A stretch of 64,000 nt of DNA from Phycisphaerales bacterium (GTDB taxonomy: Bacteria; Planctomycetota; Phycisphaerae; Phycisphaerales; SM1A02), in contig JAKVBX010000017.1 of assembly GCA_022446795.1 (NCBI GenBank), forward strand, positions 1-64,000. Direction: 5' to 3'. Both the position numbers and the translations under genes were made by a program. How positions within the stretch are numbered: position 1 is the stretch's first letter; every line of letters starts with the position of its first letter. Under the pieces are notes generated by a model that was given only the letters and a program-made list of their open reading frames with translations, made no database searches and was not told the DNA's origin. Of this stretch, positions 44,750-52,531 are shown one piece after another.

Positions 44750-46708
44750 TCAGGGGGCCAGGGCATCGAGTGCCGAATTGGTATCGGCTACCAGCGGCGC
44801 CACGTCCAATCCCGCCCCGACTGCTCGCCGCATCCAGAGATCGGGGGTCAGGCGGCCGATCGAGCAGATCCGCACGGTCTCCGCCGCCAGGTCGCGATCA
44901 CGCAGGCAACTGCGGATCTGGTGACTCTGGACGTGGCCGATGGCATAGTCCGCCAGGTAGAGCGGGTGGGCCACCATGTGCTGATAGGCCGCGAGGATAT
45001 GGGTGGAATCGGGTCCGAAGAACGACTCGTAGTACTCGGCCCAGATCCCCGAGGCGATCTCCAGGACGGCATCGCGGAAGGCTGGGGCATCCGCATCCGG
45101 GTTGGCATAGAGCCATCGCCAGGCGCGGATGTCGACCAGTGACGGGCCGGCGATCTGGCACGAGGCCAGCATGCACTGGATGCTGTCCACGTGGAAGGGA
45201 TCAGGGGCTTCCGCGTCAGCTTTGATGTCGAGGGCCTGGTGCGCCAAGGACTGGTAGAGGAAGGCGAAGGCCTCGGTGCACGCGGTATTGGGCACCCCAC
45301 GCAGCGCTGGTCGTGGGACGAAGTGCGTCGACACGACCTGCTCGAGATTGTGACCCAACTCGTGCATGGCGGTGTCAAAGCCGGCCCAGCCCAGTTCGTT
45401 CTCCAGGCTGCTGGTCCGCAGCCATGCGGAATACTCGGGGACGCCCGGCCGCATGGCATGACCCGAACCGCGGGCGATCTCGACCCGGACGTTGGTGCCC
45501 AGGAAGTCAGCCTGTTCATCCGGGTAGCCCAGTTCGCGCAGCAGCGTCGGCAGTCCAGCTTCAAAGGCCTTGTGATCCGCGTACCGACCACGGACCAACG
45601 CGTTCATCTCGTCCGGTGGACGAGAGTCGAAGAGGTCTTCGTAGTAGATGTCGTGCGGCTCCAGCGGACGGCCGAGCCGTGATTGCATCAACTCGGCGAG
45701 GCGAGCACGGACGGGGGAGGCCAGCAACGCTTCCAGGAGGTGCTCGACTTCCGTCTCGGGGATCTCACGCTGCTGTTCGAACTTGCGGGCCAGCGCGGTG
45801 GGAAACTCGGGGCTGTGCTCATCAACACGTTGTGCGAGGTGGAACAGTTCCAGCCATCGCTCGTATCGCTCGGTCCCCACGAGGTCGCCGGGAGACTGGC
45901 CATCGATCGTGTTGGCGGCAGGATCCCAGTCGCCGGAGGCGTCCTGGGTCATGATCGCCCGGGGAATGGTGCCGTCGATCTGGCGGCCCATGACCTGCAA
46001 CAAGGCCCGCTGTCCGGGCAGGCCGTCAGGATCGCCATACAGCGACTTGATCGCTTCACGGATCAGCCAGTGGGCCAGCAGCTTTCGATCGGATTCGAAC
46101 CAGCGGCGACCATTGGCATCAACCAGCGTCCCGACGGGGACATGGAACTCAGCCACCCACTTGTTGGCGCGGTGTCCGACCTCGCGGGCGTGATCAGCAA
46201 TGTCCTTGGGAATCCGAGGGCCGAAGGCTTTGGCCACGCGAACGGAAGCCCAGCGAGCGGCATCCCAGTCTTCGCCGTCCTTCAGCATGGTGTCCAGGGT
46301 CGGGCGGTCGAAGTTCAACAGTGCCATGAAGGCCAGCTTCTGGGCGAAGTACTGCTCCGACAGATCCGGCGCGGGATCAAAGGTGGCCAGGATGTCGTCC
46401 GTGCCGGGCATGTCGTCGCCACGAAGATCGGTCCAGCGACGAAGGTCGCGACGGATCTCGTGAAGGTGACCCGTGGTCGTGCACAGCGCGGTCTCCAGGC
46501 GATCCAGCAGCCGGTCCAGGTCATCCGGGTTCTTGATGAAGTGCTCCCGGCAGAAGGCGGCCAGGGCTTGCGCGTCGCCGTCCGCCGCGGTCCAGAAGCG
46601 AGCGACGCGAGCGACGCCGGCCTCGGCACGTGCACGACAATCATCGCCGTGATGCTGCAGGATGGATTCGATGGCGGTCTGTTGTTCCGATGCGATGGTC
46701 GTAATCAT
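44750..46708 (-). CDS. HExxH zinc metallopeptidase (M3-like gluzincin)
   Basis: The 652-residue soluble protein starts at the ATG at 46708; longer frames look non-coding. The zinc site is H449-E450-L-G-H453 (DTAMHELGHNLEQVVS), with a likely third ligand E479 in ACTEAFAFLYQ, thirty residues on. This spacing fits gluzincins such as the M3 oligopeptidases, and the alpha-helical content fits too, but the N-terminal two thirds are not familiar. No signal peptide is seen, so a cytoplasmic oligopeptidase role is likely. The small membrane-protein gene ends 64 bases upstream. Confidence 0.78.
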   Translation of the reverse strand: MITTIASEQQTAIESILQHHGDDCRARAEAGVARVARFWTAADGDAQALAAFCREHFIKNPDDLDRLLDRLETALCTTTGHLHEIRRDLRRWTDLRGDDMPGTDDILATFDPAPDLSEQYFAQKLAFMALLNFDRPTLDTMLKDGEDWDAARWASVRVAKAFGPRIPKDIADHAREVGHRANKWVAEFHVPVGTLVDANGRRWFESDRKLLAHWLIREAIKSLYGDPDGLPGQRALLQVMGRQIDGTIPRAIMTQDASGDWDPAANTIDGQSPGDLVGTERYERWLELFHLAQRVDEHSPEFPTALARKFEQQREIPETEVEHLLEALLASPVRARLAELMQSRLGRPLEPHDIYYEDLFDSRPPDEMNALVRGRYADHKAFEAGLPTLLRELGYPDEQADFLGTNVRVEIARGSGHAMRPGVPEYSAWLRTSSLENELGWAGFDTAMHELGHNLEQVVSTHFVPRPALRGVPNTACTEAFAFLYQSLAHQALDIKADAEAPDPFHVDSIQCMLASCQIAGPSLVDIRAWRWLYANPDADAPAFRDAVLEIASGIWAEYYESFFGPDSTHILAAYQHMVAHPLYLADYAIGHVQSHQIRSCLRDRDLAAETVRICSIGRLTPDLWMRRAVGAGLDVAPLVADTNSALDALAP

Positions 46709-46772
46709 GCGTGGTGTGGTCCCGTTCGCCAGACAAGTGGAAAGGGCACATGATACGGCTGTCGTCCCCGGG

Positions 46773-47036
46773 CTATGGCCCCTCGGGCTCCTCGCCCTCG
46801 GTGGGCGGGATCTCGATCCCCAGGAAGCGGGCCAGGGACGTATCCGCGACCGCGAGCATGCCACGGGCCACGATGCTCAGGGCCAATGTCCCCAGGCCCA
46901 CGAAGACCAGTGCAAGGGCCAGCGGGGGAAAGGTGAACATCGACAGCAGGGCCACGACCCCCTCCAGGATCAACACACCCAGGAGCAGGAAGGGAAAATT
47001 CACCCGCAGGCCATGTACCAGTCGCCACAACCACAT
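46773..47036 (-). CDS. Small membrane protein of unknown function
   Basis: The 87-residue protein has two hydrophobic segments (about 14-35 and 37-62), a basic start (MWLWRLVHGLRVN) and an acidic tail (IPPTEGEEPEGP). It lies in the same direction as the metallopeptidase gene, 64 bases upstream, so the two may be co-transcribed. I recognise no family. Composition is that of a real membrane protein, but the short length leaves doubt. Confidence 0.6.
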   Translation of the reverse strand: MWLWRLVHGLRVNFPFLLLGVLILEGVVALLSMFTFPPLALALVFVGLGTLALSIVARGMLAVADTSLARFLGIEIPPTEGEEPEGP

Positions 47037-47124
47037 GTCCCAAGTCTATGCCCTTTGGCGATGGCGCCGTCCGGAATCGCATAGGCTTTGCCCAACACCA
47101 CCAGGCGACGGAAGGATGATCGGC

Positions 47125-47592
47125 ATGGATATGGATCAGGCAAGCGGACGCGGCAAGTGGCTCCCGGTGCTCCTCCTCGCGGTCATGGTGTTGAGTGTGT
47201 CATGCGGTCCGGACGGTCGAAAGTCCCGGCGGCGTTCCTCCGGACCCGTGCCGAGGATCATCGTGGAGCAGGACAGCAACGGGTCGCAGATCGACCTCGT
47301 GCCGGGCCAGGAGATGGTGATCCAACTGGTCCGCAACTTCCGGGACAACATGGTCTGGGTGCTGGTGGAGGACCTGGACGAGTCCGTTCTCGAGCCTATC
47401 GGGCAGCGGACCGCTGACCCACGTGCGTCCCGTGGCGAACGCTACACCCGAGGCGTCGAGGAGATGCGTTTCAAGGCGATCTCCGGTGGTGAGGTGATCC
47501 TGGACCTGGCCTACATTCCGGTTGGCGGAACGCTGGGACAGGCGACGAATCGCTTCTTCCTGCGGGTGGTTGTCGATCGATTCCAGCGGTGA
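47125..47592 (+). CDS. Lipoprotein with chagasin-like (I42) fold pattern
   Basis: The 155-residue protein starts at the ATG at 47125 (AAGGA nine bases upstream; the ATGs at 47116 and 47131 are alternatives). The lipobox MVLSVSC shows membrane anchoring. The mature part resembles the I42/chagasin-type cysteine-protease inhibitors: a first strand with GQEMVIQL, an N-x-W loop (RDNMVWVLV), then the GVEEMRFKAISGGEVILDLAY block that matches the family's G-x-E-x-F-x-F-x-A-x-x-x-G-x-x-x-L-x-F-x-Y pattern. The typical NPTTGY loop is not preserved, so inhibition is uncertain. Confidence 0.6.
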   Translation: MDMDQASGRGKWLPVLLLAVMVLSVSCGPDGRKSRRRSSGPVPRIIVEQDSNGSQIDLVPGQEMVIQLVRNFRDNMVWVLVEDLDESVLEPIGQRTADPRASRGERYTRGVEEMRFKAISGGEVILDLAYIPVGGTLGQATNRFFLRVVVDRFQR

Positions 47593-47601
47593 TGCGGGGT
47601 G

Positions 47602-48507
47602 CTACGGCACCAGGACCCAGTCCCGTTTCCAGGCACCGTTGGCCCAACGTCGCATGTCTGCCAGTTGCGATGGCCGCTCCAGGGCCGTGCTGCCGTCGAC
47701 CATCGCGGTGACCGCCTTGCCATTGTGGCGGGCCGAGACGAAACCGTGGTCCGCGGGGTCATCGGTCATCAGGTCTACTGGTGAGCCTTCCGGCGTGGCT
47801 GCCCACTGGAACCCACTGGTGGGGTGGCAGGGGCTCTGGATGCGATGGAAACCTTCGACGATTCCGCCGAGCCAGCTACCGCCGCCGCCTTGCATGCTCC
47901 CGAAGCGGGCGGAGGCGAAGATCATCAACTGTGACGGCTTCTTGATGTCCGAGAGCCGCTGTGCCCAGGGACATTCCTTCAGGTCGCCATACTCGTACAG
48001 GGCATAGAGGTTGTTGGAGACGTCTTCTCCGAGGCCTCCAACCCATTCGCCGTTGAGTCCATAGGCCGGGTGAAGCGTCGTTGCATATTGGTGGTCCGGA
48101 ACGTCGACGATCTCACGCCGAACGGTATCCAGCGCCGTGGGGAAGAAGACCTCCTTGGCATTCTCCACGTAGGCAGCGAGCCGCCAGAACCAACGCTTGC
48201 GAGGCTCTCCCCCCAGGATGAAATCGCCGTTGAAGTCATACAGGGGCTCGGCTTCCGGGTCGGAATCGGGGTAATACCCCATGAGCAGTTCACCATCGCG
48301 GTCAGTGGCATAGTCCCGCCACGCGGCGGCGGTGGCCCGGGCTCCCGAGAGTTCGTCGACCGCTCGGCCCTGGGCTTCGATGCTCCCCAGCACCGGGATG
48401 GCCAAGGCAACAATGAGGCCCAGGATGGCAATGACCACCATCAGCTCGATGAGGCTGAAACCTCGCCTGGAGGCCAGGAAGACGGGTTGGAGGTGGATTC
48501 GGGACAT
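47602..48507 (-). CDS. Type II secretion/pilus pseudopilin with H-X9-DG motif
   Basis: The 301-residue protein has a prepilin leader (RRG at residues 14-16) followed by FSLIELMVVIAILGLIVALAIPVLG. A prepilin peptidase would cut at G-F and methylate the new N-terminus. The C-terminus has the planctomycete H-X9-DG element: the H of RHNGKAVTAMVDGST is followed nine residues later by DG. The rest (about 60-270) is a large globular domain with YPDSDPEAEPLYDFNGDF. No other pilus or secretion gene is near, so it probably feeds into machinery encoded elsewhere. It is divergent from the dockerin/PEP-CTERM module. Confidence 0.88.
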   Translation of the reverse strand: MSRIHLQPVFLASRRGFSLIELMVVIAILGLIVALAIPVLGSIEAQGRAVDELSGARATAAAWRDYATDRDGELLMGYYPDSDPEAEPLYDFNGDFILGGEPRKRWFWRLAAYVENAKEVFFPTALDTVRREIVDVPDHQYATTLHPAYGLNGEWVGGLGEDVSNNLYALYEYGDLKECPWAQRLSDIKKPSQLMIFASARFGSMQGGGGSWLGGIVEGFHRIQSPCHPTSGFQWAATPEGSPVDLMTDDPADHGFVSARHNGKAVTAMVDGSTALERPSQLADMRRWANGAWKRDWVLVP

Positions 48508-48623
48508 CAGGAGCAGGTCAGTTTGGTGATGGTAAGCAGGATTTCGTTGAAACTCAATCGCAATTGGCCCTGTATACGGGGTATCTCAGTATCCTTCCAG
48601 TCTTGGTCTCTAGGGGAGTTGGC

Positions 48624-49640
48624 ATGAGTTTGCTCGGTCATTTCGTGTTCCTGGCCGTGGTTACCGCGCAGGCGGTGGCTGGGGGAACCTATGTAAGTGT
48701 CTACTCCCAACCCGACTATGACCGCTGGAACTATCCGTACAACGGGACACCGGGTACTCGGCCGGTGGCATCCACGTTTTCGGCGTACGGCTCGGAGTAT
48801 GACTTTGACGATCGCGACGGCCAGGCACTGCTTGGTTACGTGACGGCGGATATTCCGCAGGGGCTTCCGGCGTCCGCGTACCGGGTCGTGTCGCTGAGCG
48901 TCGACATTGCCCTCGCCAGCGATGACATCGTCTATGACCCGACAGTTGATGACCGTGCGACCCATGAGGCTGATGGGCCGGCAGATCCGGATCCTGGTCG
49001 TGCCGTGTGCCTGTCGGGAGTGGGCTTTCGAGGCGGCTACGATCCCACGACCTACGGGGAGACGGCACCGCATCCCTTTGGTGCCACTCGCGGCATACGC
49101 TACGCGTATGCCCTGGGCTACTCGGCCACTGGTGAGCCCCTCGACATTTCCAACAACCTCACCGATGGATTCGACCCCACGTTCTTTGGCGTTGGGCAGG
49201 TTGATGGCATTCAGCCAGGCGAGTTGATCCCCGAGTTGGGTCGCGTCCGGTTTGACGTGAATGTGGACGACCCTGACATTGCCTGCTACCTCGCGGAGTC
49301 ACTGGCGTTTGGAACGGTTGACTTCATGATCACGTCGCTGCATCCGGCTGCTGAGCCTGGATCAGGTGGGGAAGTCAACTATCCCAACTGGATGATGAAG
49401 GATCACTCGCTGGTCGAGGTCGGCGTCGTCGAGGCGGCCCGGATGTGGATTGAAGTGGAAGTCATCGAGCCGTCCGGTGTCCCGGCCGATGCCACTGGTG
49501 ACGGTGCGGTCAACGTGGACGATCTGCTGGCGGTACTGGGGGATTACGGGGTCTGCCCGTGTTGTCCGACGGATTTCGACGGCAGCGGGACCGTAGATGT
49601 GGATGAAGTTCTGTTTGTCATTGGCAACTGGACGGGCTGA
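48624..49640 (+). CDS. Secreted dockerin-tailed protein (module copy 1, first gene)
   Basis: The 338-residue protein starts at the ATG at 48624, six bases after AGGGGAG, with a signal peptide (MSLLGHFVFLAVVTAQAVAGG). The body (about 22-280) has no family I know: SVYSQPDYDRWNYPYNGTPG, DIPQGLPASAYRVVSLSVDI, PHPFGATRG and DVNVDDPDIACYLAESLAFG are the blocks shared with its paralogue at 50673-51677. The C-terminal region has GVPADATGDGAVNVDDLLAVLGDYG, a CPCCPTD cysteine cluster and a second calcium loop FDGSGTVDVDEVLF. A PEP-CTERM-like gene follows 89 bases later. Confidence 0.82.
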   Translation: MSLLGHFVFLAVVTAQAVAGGTYVSVYSQPDYDRWNYPYNGTPGTRPVASTFSAYGSEYDFDDRDGQALLGYVTADIPQGLPASAYRVVSLSVDIALASDDIVYDPTVDDRATHEADGPADPDPGRAVCLSGVGFRGGYDPTTYGETAPHPFGATRGIRYAYALGYSATGEPLDISNNLTDGFDPTFFGVGQVDGIQPGELIPELGRVRFDVNVDDPDIACYLAESLAFGTVDFMITSLHPAAEPGSGGEVNYPNWMMKDHSLVEVGVVEAARMWIEVEVIEPSGVPADATGDGAVNVDDLLAVLGDYGVCPCCPTDFDGSGTVDVDEVLFVIGNWTG

Positions 49641-49729
49641 GAGTGGTTGAGATCTGATCACCTCGGACCCGACTTACTTTGAGATACCGGTTCCCTTGGG
49701 GGGTGGTCCGGGAGAAGGAGATGTGAGAG

Positions 49730-50401
49730 ATGAATTGTGCAAAATGCGTTCTTGGTACGTTCGCAGCAGCCATGCTCAGCAGCACGGCGATGGCGGGCTT
49801 CGTGGTGGAGGACATTCCCGCGTGGCGTGGTGCTGCCGATACGGCCTACTACAACTGGGAGACCTTCACGAGTGCCGACAGCACTCAGCCGAACTTTCCC
49901 AATAACGAGGCGTTTCCGAGTGGTTCTGCCTTGTTGTTCAACTTTGGATCCGACGCCATCATTACCGGCGCCGGCAATATCTATGGTTACGGTGGCGCCT
50001 TGAACATCCATACCTACGGGTACGCGGATTCCGACATCCAGGAGGCGGTCTTCAACTTCGCCACGATGGGTACCGAGATCAACTACGACGGCGCGATGAT
50101 CGCCTGGACTGGCGCCAATGGCGAGCAGGGACTCATCAGCAACCTGACGGAGTCGATCAACTACTACGAGGAAGTCGACTTTGGCCAGGGGCCCGGCTCC
50201 ATCGTCAATGTCAGCTGGAGCATCGATCTCTCCAGTGTCGATGCCGATGTCCGTGAGATCGGCATGATCTGGCAATCGGATACCGTGAACATCAGTCTCA
50301 ATACCGTTTCCATGGATCTGCGATTCGGAGATATTCCAGCACCTGGTGCCCTGGCACTGTTGGGTATCGCCGGCTTGGCTGGACGTCGTCGGCGACGCTG
50401 A
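49730..50401 (+). CDS. PEP-CTERM-like surface protein (module copy 1, second gene)
   Basis: The 223-residue protein starts at the ATG at 49730, nine bases after AAGGAG. A signal peptide (ending STAMAG) leads to GFVVEDIPAWRG, shared with the paralogue at 51763-52416, then an all-beta body with IITGAGNIYGYGGALNIHTYGY. It ends IPAPGALALLGIAGLAG followed by RRRRR, a PEP-CTERM-like sorting tail. In such systems an exosortase cuts the tail and the protein is exported to the surface or matrix. It is probably co-transcribed with the dockerin gene before it and is followed by a strong terminator. Confidence 0.83.
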   Translation: MNCAKCVLGTFAAAMLSSTAMAGFVVEDIPAWRGAADTAYYNWETFTSADSTQPNFPNNEAFPSGSALLFNFGSDAIITGAGNIYGYGGALNIHTYGYADSDIQEAVFNFATMGTEINYDGAMIAWTGANGEQGLISNLTESINYYEEVDFGQGPGSIVNVSWSIDLSSVDADVREIGMIWQSDTVNISLNTVSMDLRFGDIPAPGALALLGIAGLAGRRRRR

Positions 50402-50450
50402 GCCTGACCGAGACCGACGACCGCGTCGGTCAATCCATGCCATTGCTTCA

Positions 50451-50486
50451 CCGCCGCGAGGACTCGTCCTCGCGGCGGTTTCATTT
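50451..50486 (+). terminator. Intrinsic terminator after module copy 1
   Basis: CCGCCGCGAGGAC (50451-50463) pairs perfectly with 50466-50478 around a TC loop, giving a 13-bp stem followed by TTTCATTT. It lies 50 bases after the PEP-CTERM-like gene. Confidence 0.85.
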
Positions 50487-50584
50487 GGCCTGCTCGGATG
50501 CCCGCCAGGCGTCGTCCCGGGCGGAACCAGGGGCCATCGTCCGGCCTGAACCCAGTCCCATGGCCGGTCTCCTCCAGCAGATTC

Positions 50585-50603
50585 ATTGAGAATCTCTCTC
50601 AAT
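50585..50603. promoter_or_regulatory. Upstream 19-bp palindrome (possible operator)
   Basis: ATTGAGAATCTCTCTCAAT pairs at seven of nine positions. It shares TTGAGAAT and TCTCAA half-sites with the palindrome 15 bases downstream at 50619-50641. Confidence 0.5.
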
Positions 50604-50618
50604 ATCCCCAAAAGCGCG

Positions 50619-50647
50619 TTGAGAATGAGTCGCAATCTCAATAGGAT
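50619..50647 (+). promoter_or_regulatory. Promoter overlapped by a 23-bp palindrome (operator) of module copy 2
   Basis: TTGAGA (50619-50624), 17 bases, TAGGAT (50642-50647) make a plausible promoter 26 bases before the ATG at 50673. The 23-bp palindrome 50619-50641 (TTGAGA...TCTCAA, nine of eleven pairs) fills the -35 and spacer. This layout would let a bound dimer block RNA polymerase. The TGAGAAT half-site resembles Fur-family operators, which is only a suggestion. The 19-base motif GTTGA-N7-TCGCAAT that contains it (50618-50636) recurs at 48546-48564 before copy 1. Confidence 0.5.
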
Positions 50648-50672
50648 GCGGAGCTCTGGAGGAGCCCTGCTC

Positions 50673-51677
50673 ATGCGTTTGTCCCTGCTATTGGGAATCC
50701 TGGCGACCACCGCGGTGTCGAGTACGGCCTCGGCCGAGATCTACTCAGCCGTCTATGGGCAGCCGGATTTTGACCGCTGGATGTACCCCTACAACGCGAC
50801 GCCGGGGGATCGCATCGTGGGGCCCACGTTCACGGGGTACCTCTCCGGGGATATCGAAGATCGATACGGGCAGACGATGCTGGGCTGGGTCACCATTGAC
50901 ATTCCGCCGGATCTGCCGCCGTCGTCCTATCGCGTGGTGTCCATGTCCGTGGATGTCACCATCGCCAATGCGGACGTCTACCTGGACAACACGGCTGATG
51001 ATCGGGCGAGCCATGAGCCCGGCGGCATCGACGAGGACCCCGGGCGGCCATTTCACCTTTCCGGAGCAGGGTTCCGGAATGACTATGACGCGAACAGCTT
51101 CGGCGAGGACGGTCCGCATCCGTTTGGCGCCGGGCTTGGTGGTCGCAATGCCTATGCGCTGGGATTCGACGAGGACGGAAATCCCATCGACATTTCGAAC
51201 AACCTGACGGAGCAGTTTGATCCGAAGCTCTTTGCCATCGGCGACAGTGATGACGCCGAGCCTGGCGAGTTCCTGCCCGAGTTGTCAACGGTCAACTTCG
51301 TTGTCGACGTCGATGATCCCGACATCGCGTGCTACCTGGCACAAGGTCTTTCGTTCGGCACCCTGGACGTGATGCTGAGCTCGTTCCATTCCGGCAGCCA
51401 GGATGGGAGTGGCTCGTATCCGAACTGGATGTTGAAGGAGCATTCGCTCGTTGATATCGGCGTGGCCTCGGCCGCAACGTTGACCCTTGAGGTCGAGGTC
51501 ATCGAGCCATCAGGTGTTCCCGCGGATGCCACCGGTGACGGTGCGGTGAACGTGGATGATCTGCTGGCAGTGCTTGGAGACTACGGTCGCTGTCCCTGCT
51601 GCCCGACGGATTTCGATGAGAGCGGGACCGTGGACGTCGATGAAGTGTTGTTTGTTATCGCCAATTGGACAGGCTGA
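50673..51677 (+). CDS. Secreted dockerin-tailed protein (module copy 2, first gene)
   Basis: The 334-residue protein starts at the ATG at 50673, eight bases after GGAGGAG, with a signal peptide (MRLSLLLGILATTAVSSTASAE). It is a close paralogue of the product of 48624-49640. It has SAVYGQPDFDRWMYPYNATPG, DIPPDLPPSSYRVVSMSVDV, PHPFGAGLGGRNAYALGF and DVDDPDIACYLAQGLSFG. The dockerin pair and CPCCPTD cluster are also conserved. The function is unknown. The predicted promoter and operator lie just upstream. Confidence 0.82.
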   Translation: MRLSLLLGILATTAVSSTASAEIYSAVYGQPDFDRWMYPYNATPGDRIVGPTFTGYLSGDIEDRYGQTMLGWVTIDIPPDLPPSSYRVVSMSVDVTIANADVYLDNTADDRASHEPGGIDEDPGRPFHLSGAGFRNDYDANSFGEDGPHPFGAGLGGRNAYALGFDEDGNPIDISNNLTEQFDPKLFAIGDSDDAEPGEFLPELSTVNFVVDVDDPDIACYLAQGLSFGTLDVMLSSFHSGSQDGSGSYPNWMLKEHSLVDIGVASAATLTLEVEVIEPSGVPADATGDGAVNVDDLLAVLGDYGRCPCCPTDFDESGTVDVDEVLFVIANWTG

Positions 51678-51762
51678 GGATCATTGATGCCCAATGATGC
51701 TGGGCCTGTGTGTTTTTAGAGACCGGTCCTTCGGGGAGGTTCCGGGAGAAGGAGAGATGTCA

Positions 51763-52416
51763 ATGAAATCTGTATCGGTACTTGTCGGCGGCTTCCTGGT
51801 CGCCTTTACAGCCTCGGTTGCGACCGCAGGCTTCGTGGTGGAGGACGCCCCTGAATGGCGGGGCGACGCCAATACCATGTATGGAAGTTGGGAGTCCTTC
51901 ACGTCCCCCAACTATGCGCCCAACTTTGCCCAGGGTGGCAATATCGGTGCCTTCGGTACGATCCACAACATGTCTGGAACGGGCATTATCACTGGCAGTG
52001 GGAACATCTACGATCCCGCCGGCGCCCTCAAGATGCATCACTACGTGCAGAATGCCACCAATGACATCACGGATGCCGTCTTCAACGTGGCCACCATGGG
52101 CACGGGACTGGACTGGAATTCCCTGATGTTCACCTGGTCGGGTGCTGATGGCTCTTCCGGCATGTTGGATGCCTCGGACTACAGCATCAACTTCGAGAAC
52201 GAGATTCCGGGATTCGGCACCACCTACAACATCAGCTGGTCGTTCGACCTGTCTGCCATCGATGCCGTGGTCACGGACGTGGCGTTCATCTTCAACGCTA
52301 TTGGGCCGCACATGAGTTACGACGCCGGGACCATGGATATCCGCATGGTTCCAGCACCTGGTGCCCTGGCACTGCTGGGCCTGGCTGGCCTGGCTGGCCG
52401 TCGGCGTCGTCGCTGA
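51763..52416 (+). CDS. PEP-CTERM-like surface protein (module copy 2, second gene)
   Basis: The 217-residue protein starts at the ATG at 51763, eight bases after AAGGAG; an ATG at 51757 is too close to that site. The signal peptide ends VATAG, and GFVVEDAPEWRG follows as in the paralogue. The body has GSGNIYDPAGALKMHHYVQNA and SWSFDLSAIDAVVTDVAFIF. The tail is VPAPGALALLGLAGLAG and five arginines. A clear terminator follows. It would be exported and anchored, and may act with the dockerin-tailed protein made from the same message. Confidence 0.83.
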   Translation: MKSVSVLVGGFLVAFTASVATAGFVVEDAPEWRGDANTMYGSWESFTSPNYAPNFAQGGNIGAFGTIHNMSGTGIITGSGNIYDPAGALKMHHYVQNATNDITDAVFNVATMGTGLDWNSLMFTWSGADGSSGMLDASDYSINFENEIPGFGTTYNISWSFDLSAIDAVVTDVAFIFNAIGPHMSYDAGTMDIRMVPAPGALALLGLAGLAGRRRRR

Positions 52417-52467
52417 ATACAGCAATGACGTCGTAGCGTCGCCATGGGCGCATGCATGCAGCTGCCT

Positions 52468-52512
52468 CAGCGTCGCGAGGATCAATCTTGACCTCGCGGC
52501 GCTGTCTTTTTT
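52468..52512 (+). terminator. Intrinsic terminator after module copy 2
   Basis: A 13-bp stem (52468-52480 with 52492-52504, one G-T pair) and an 11-base loop are followed by TCTTTTTT. It lies about 50 bases after the stop, at the same relative place as the terminator after copy 1. Confidence 0.88.
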
Positions 52513-52531
52513 GCCTGAGCAGTGTTGGCGA

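Noticed and set aside
44722-44766. ATG start for serA at 44766
   Set aside because: It lies within the upstream gene without a ribosome site, whereas the GTG at 44721 has AAGGA at the right distance.
46711-47124. N-terminal extension of the chagasin-like lipoprotein
   Set aside because: The lipobox signal and ribosome site place the start near 47125; the upstream part lies antisense to the small membrane-protein gene.
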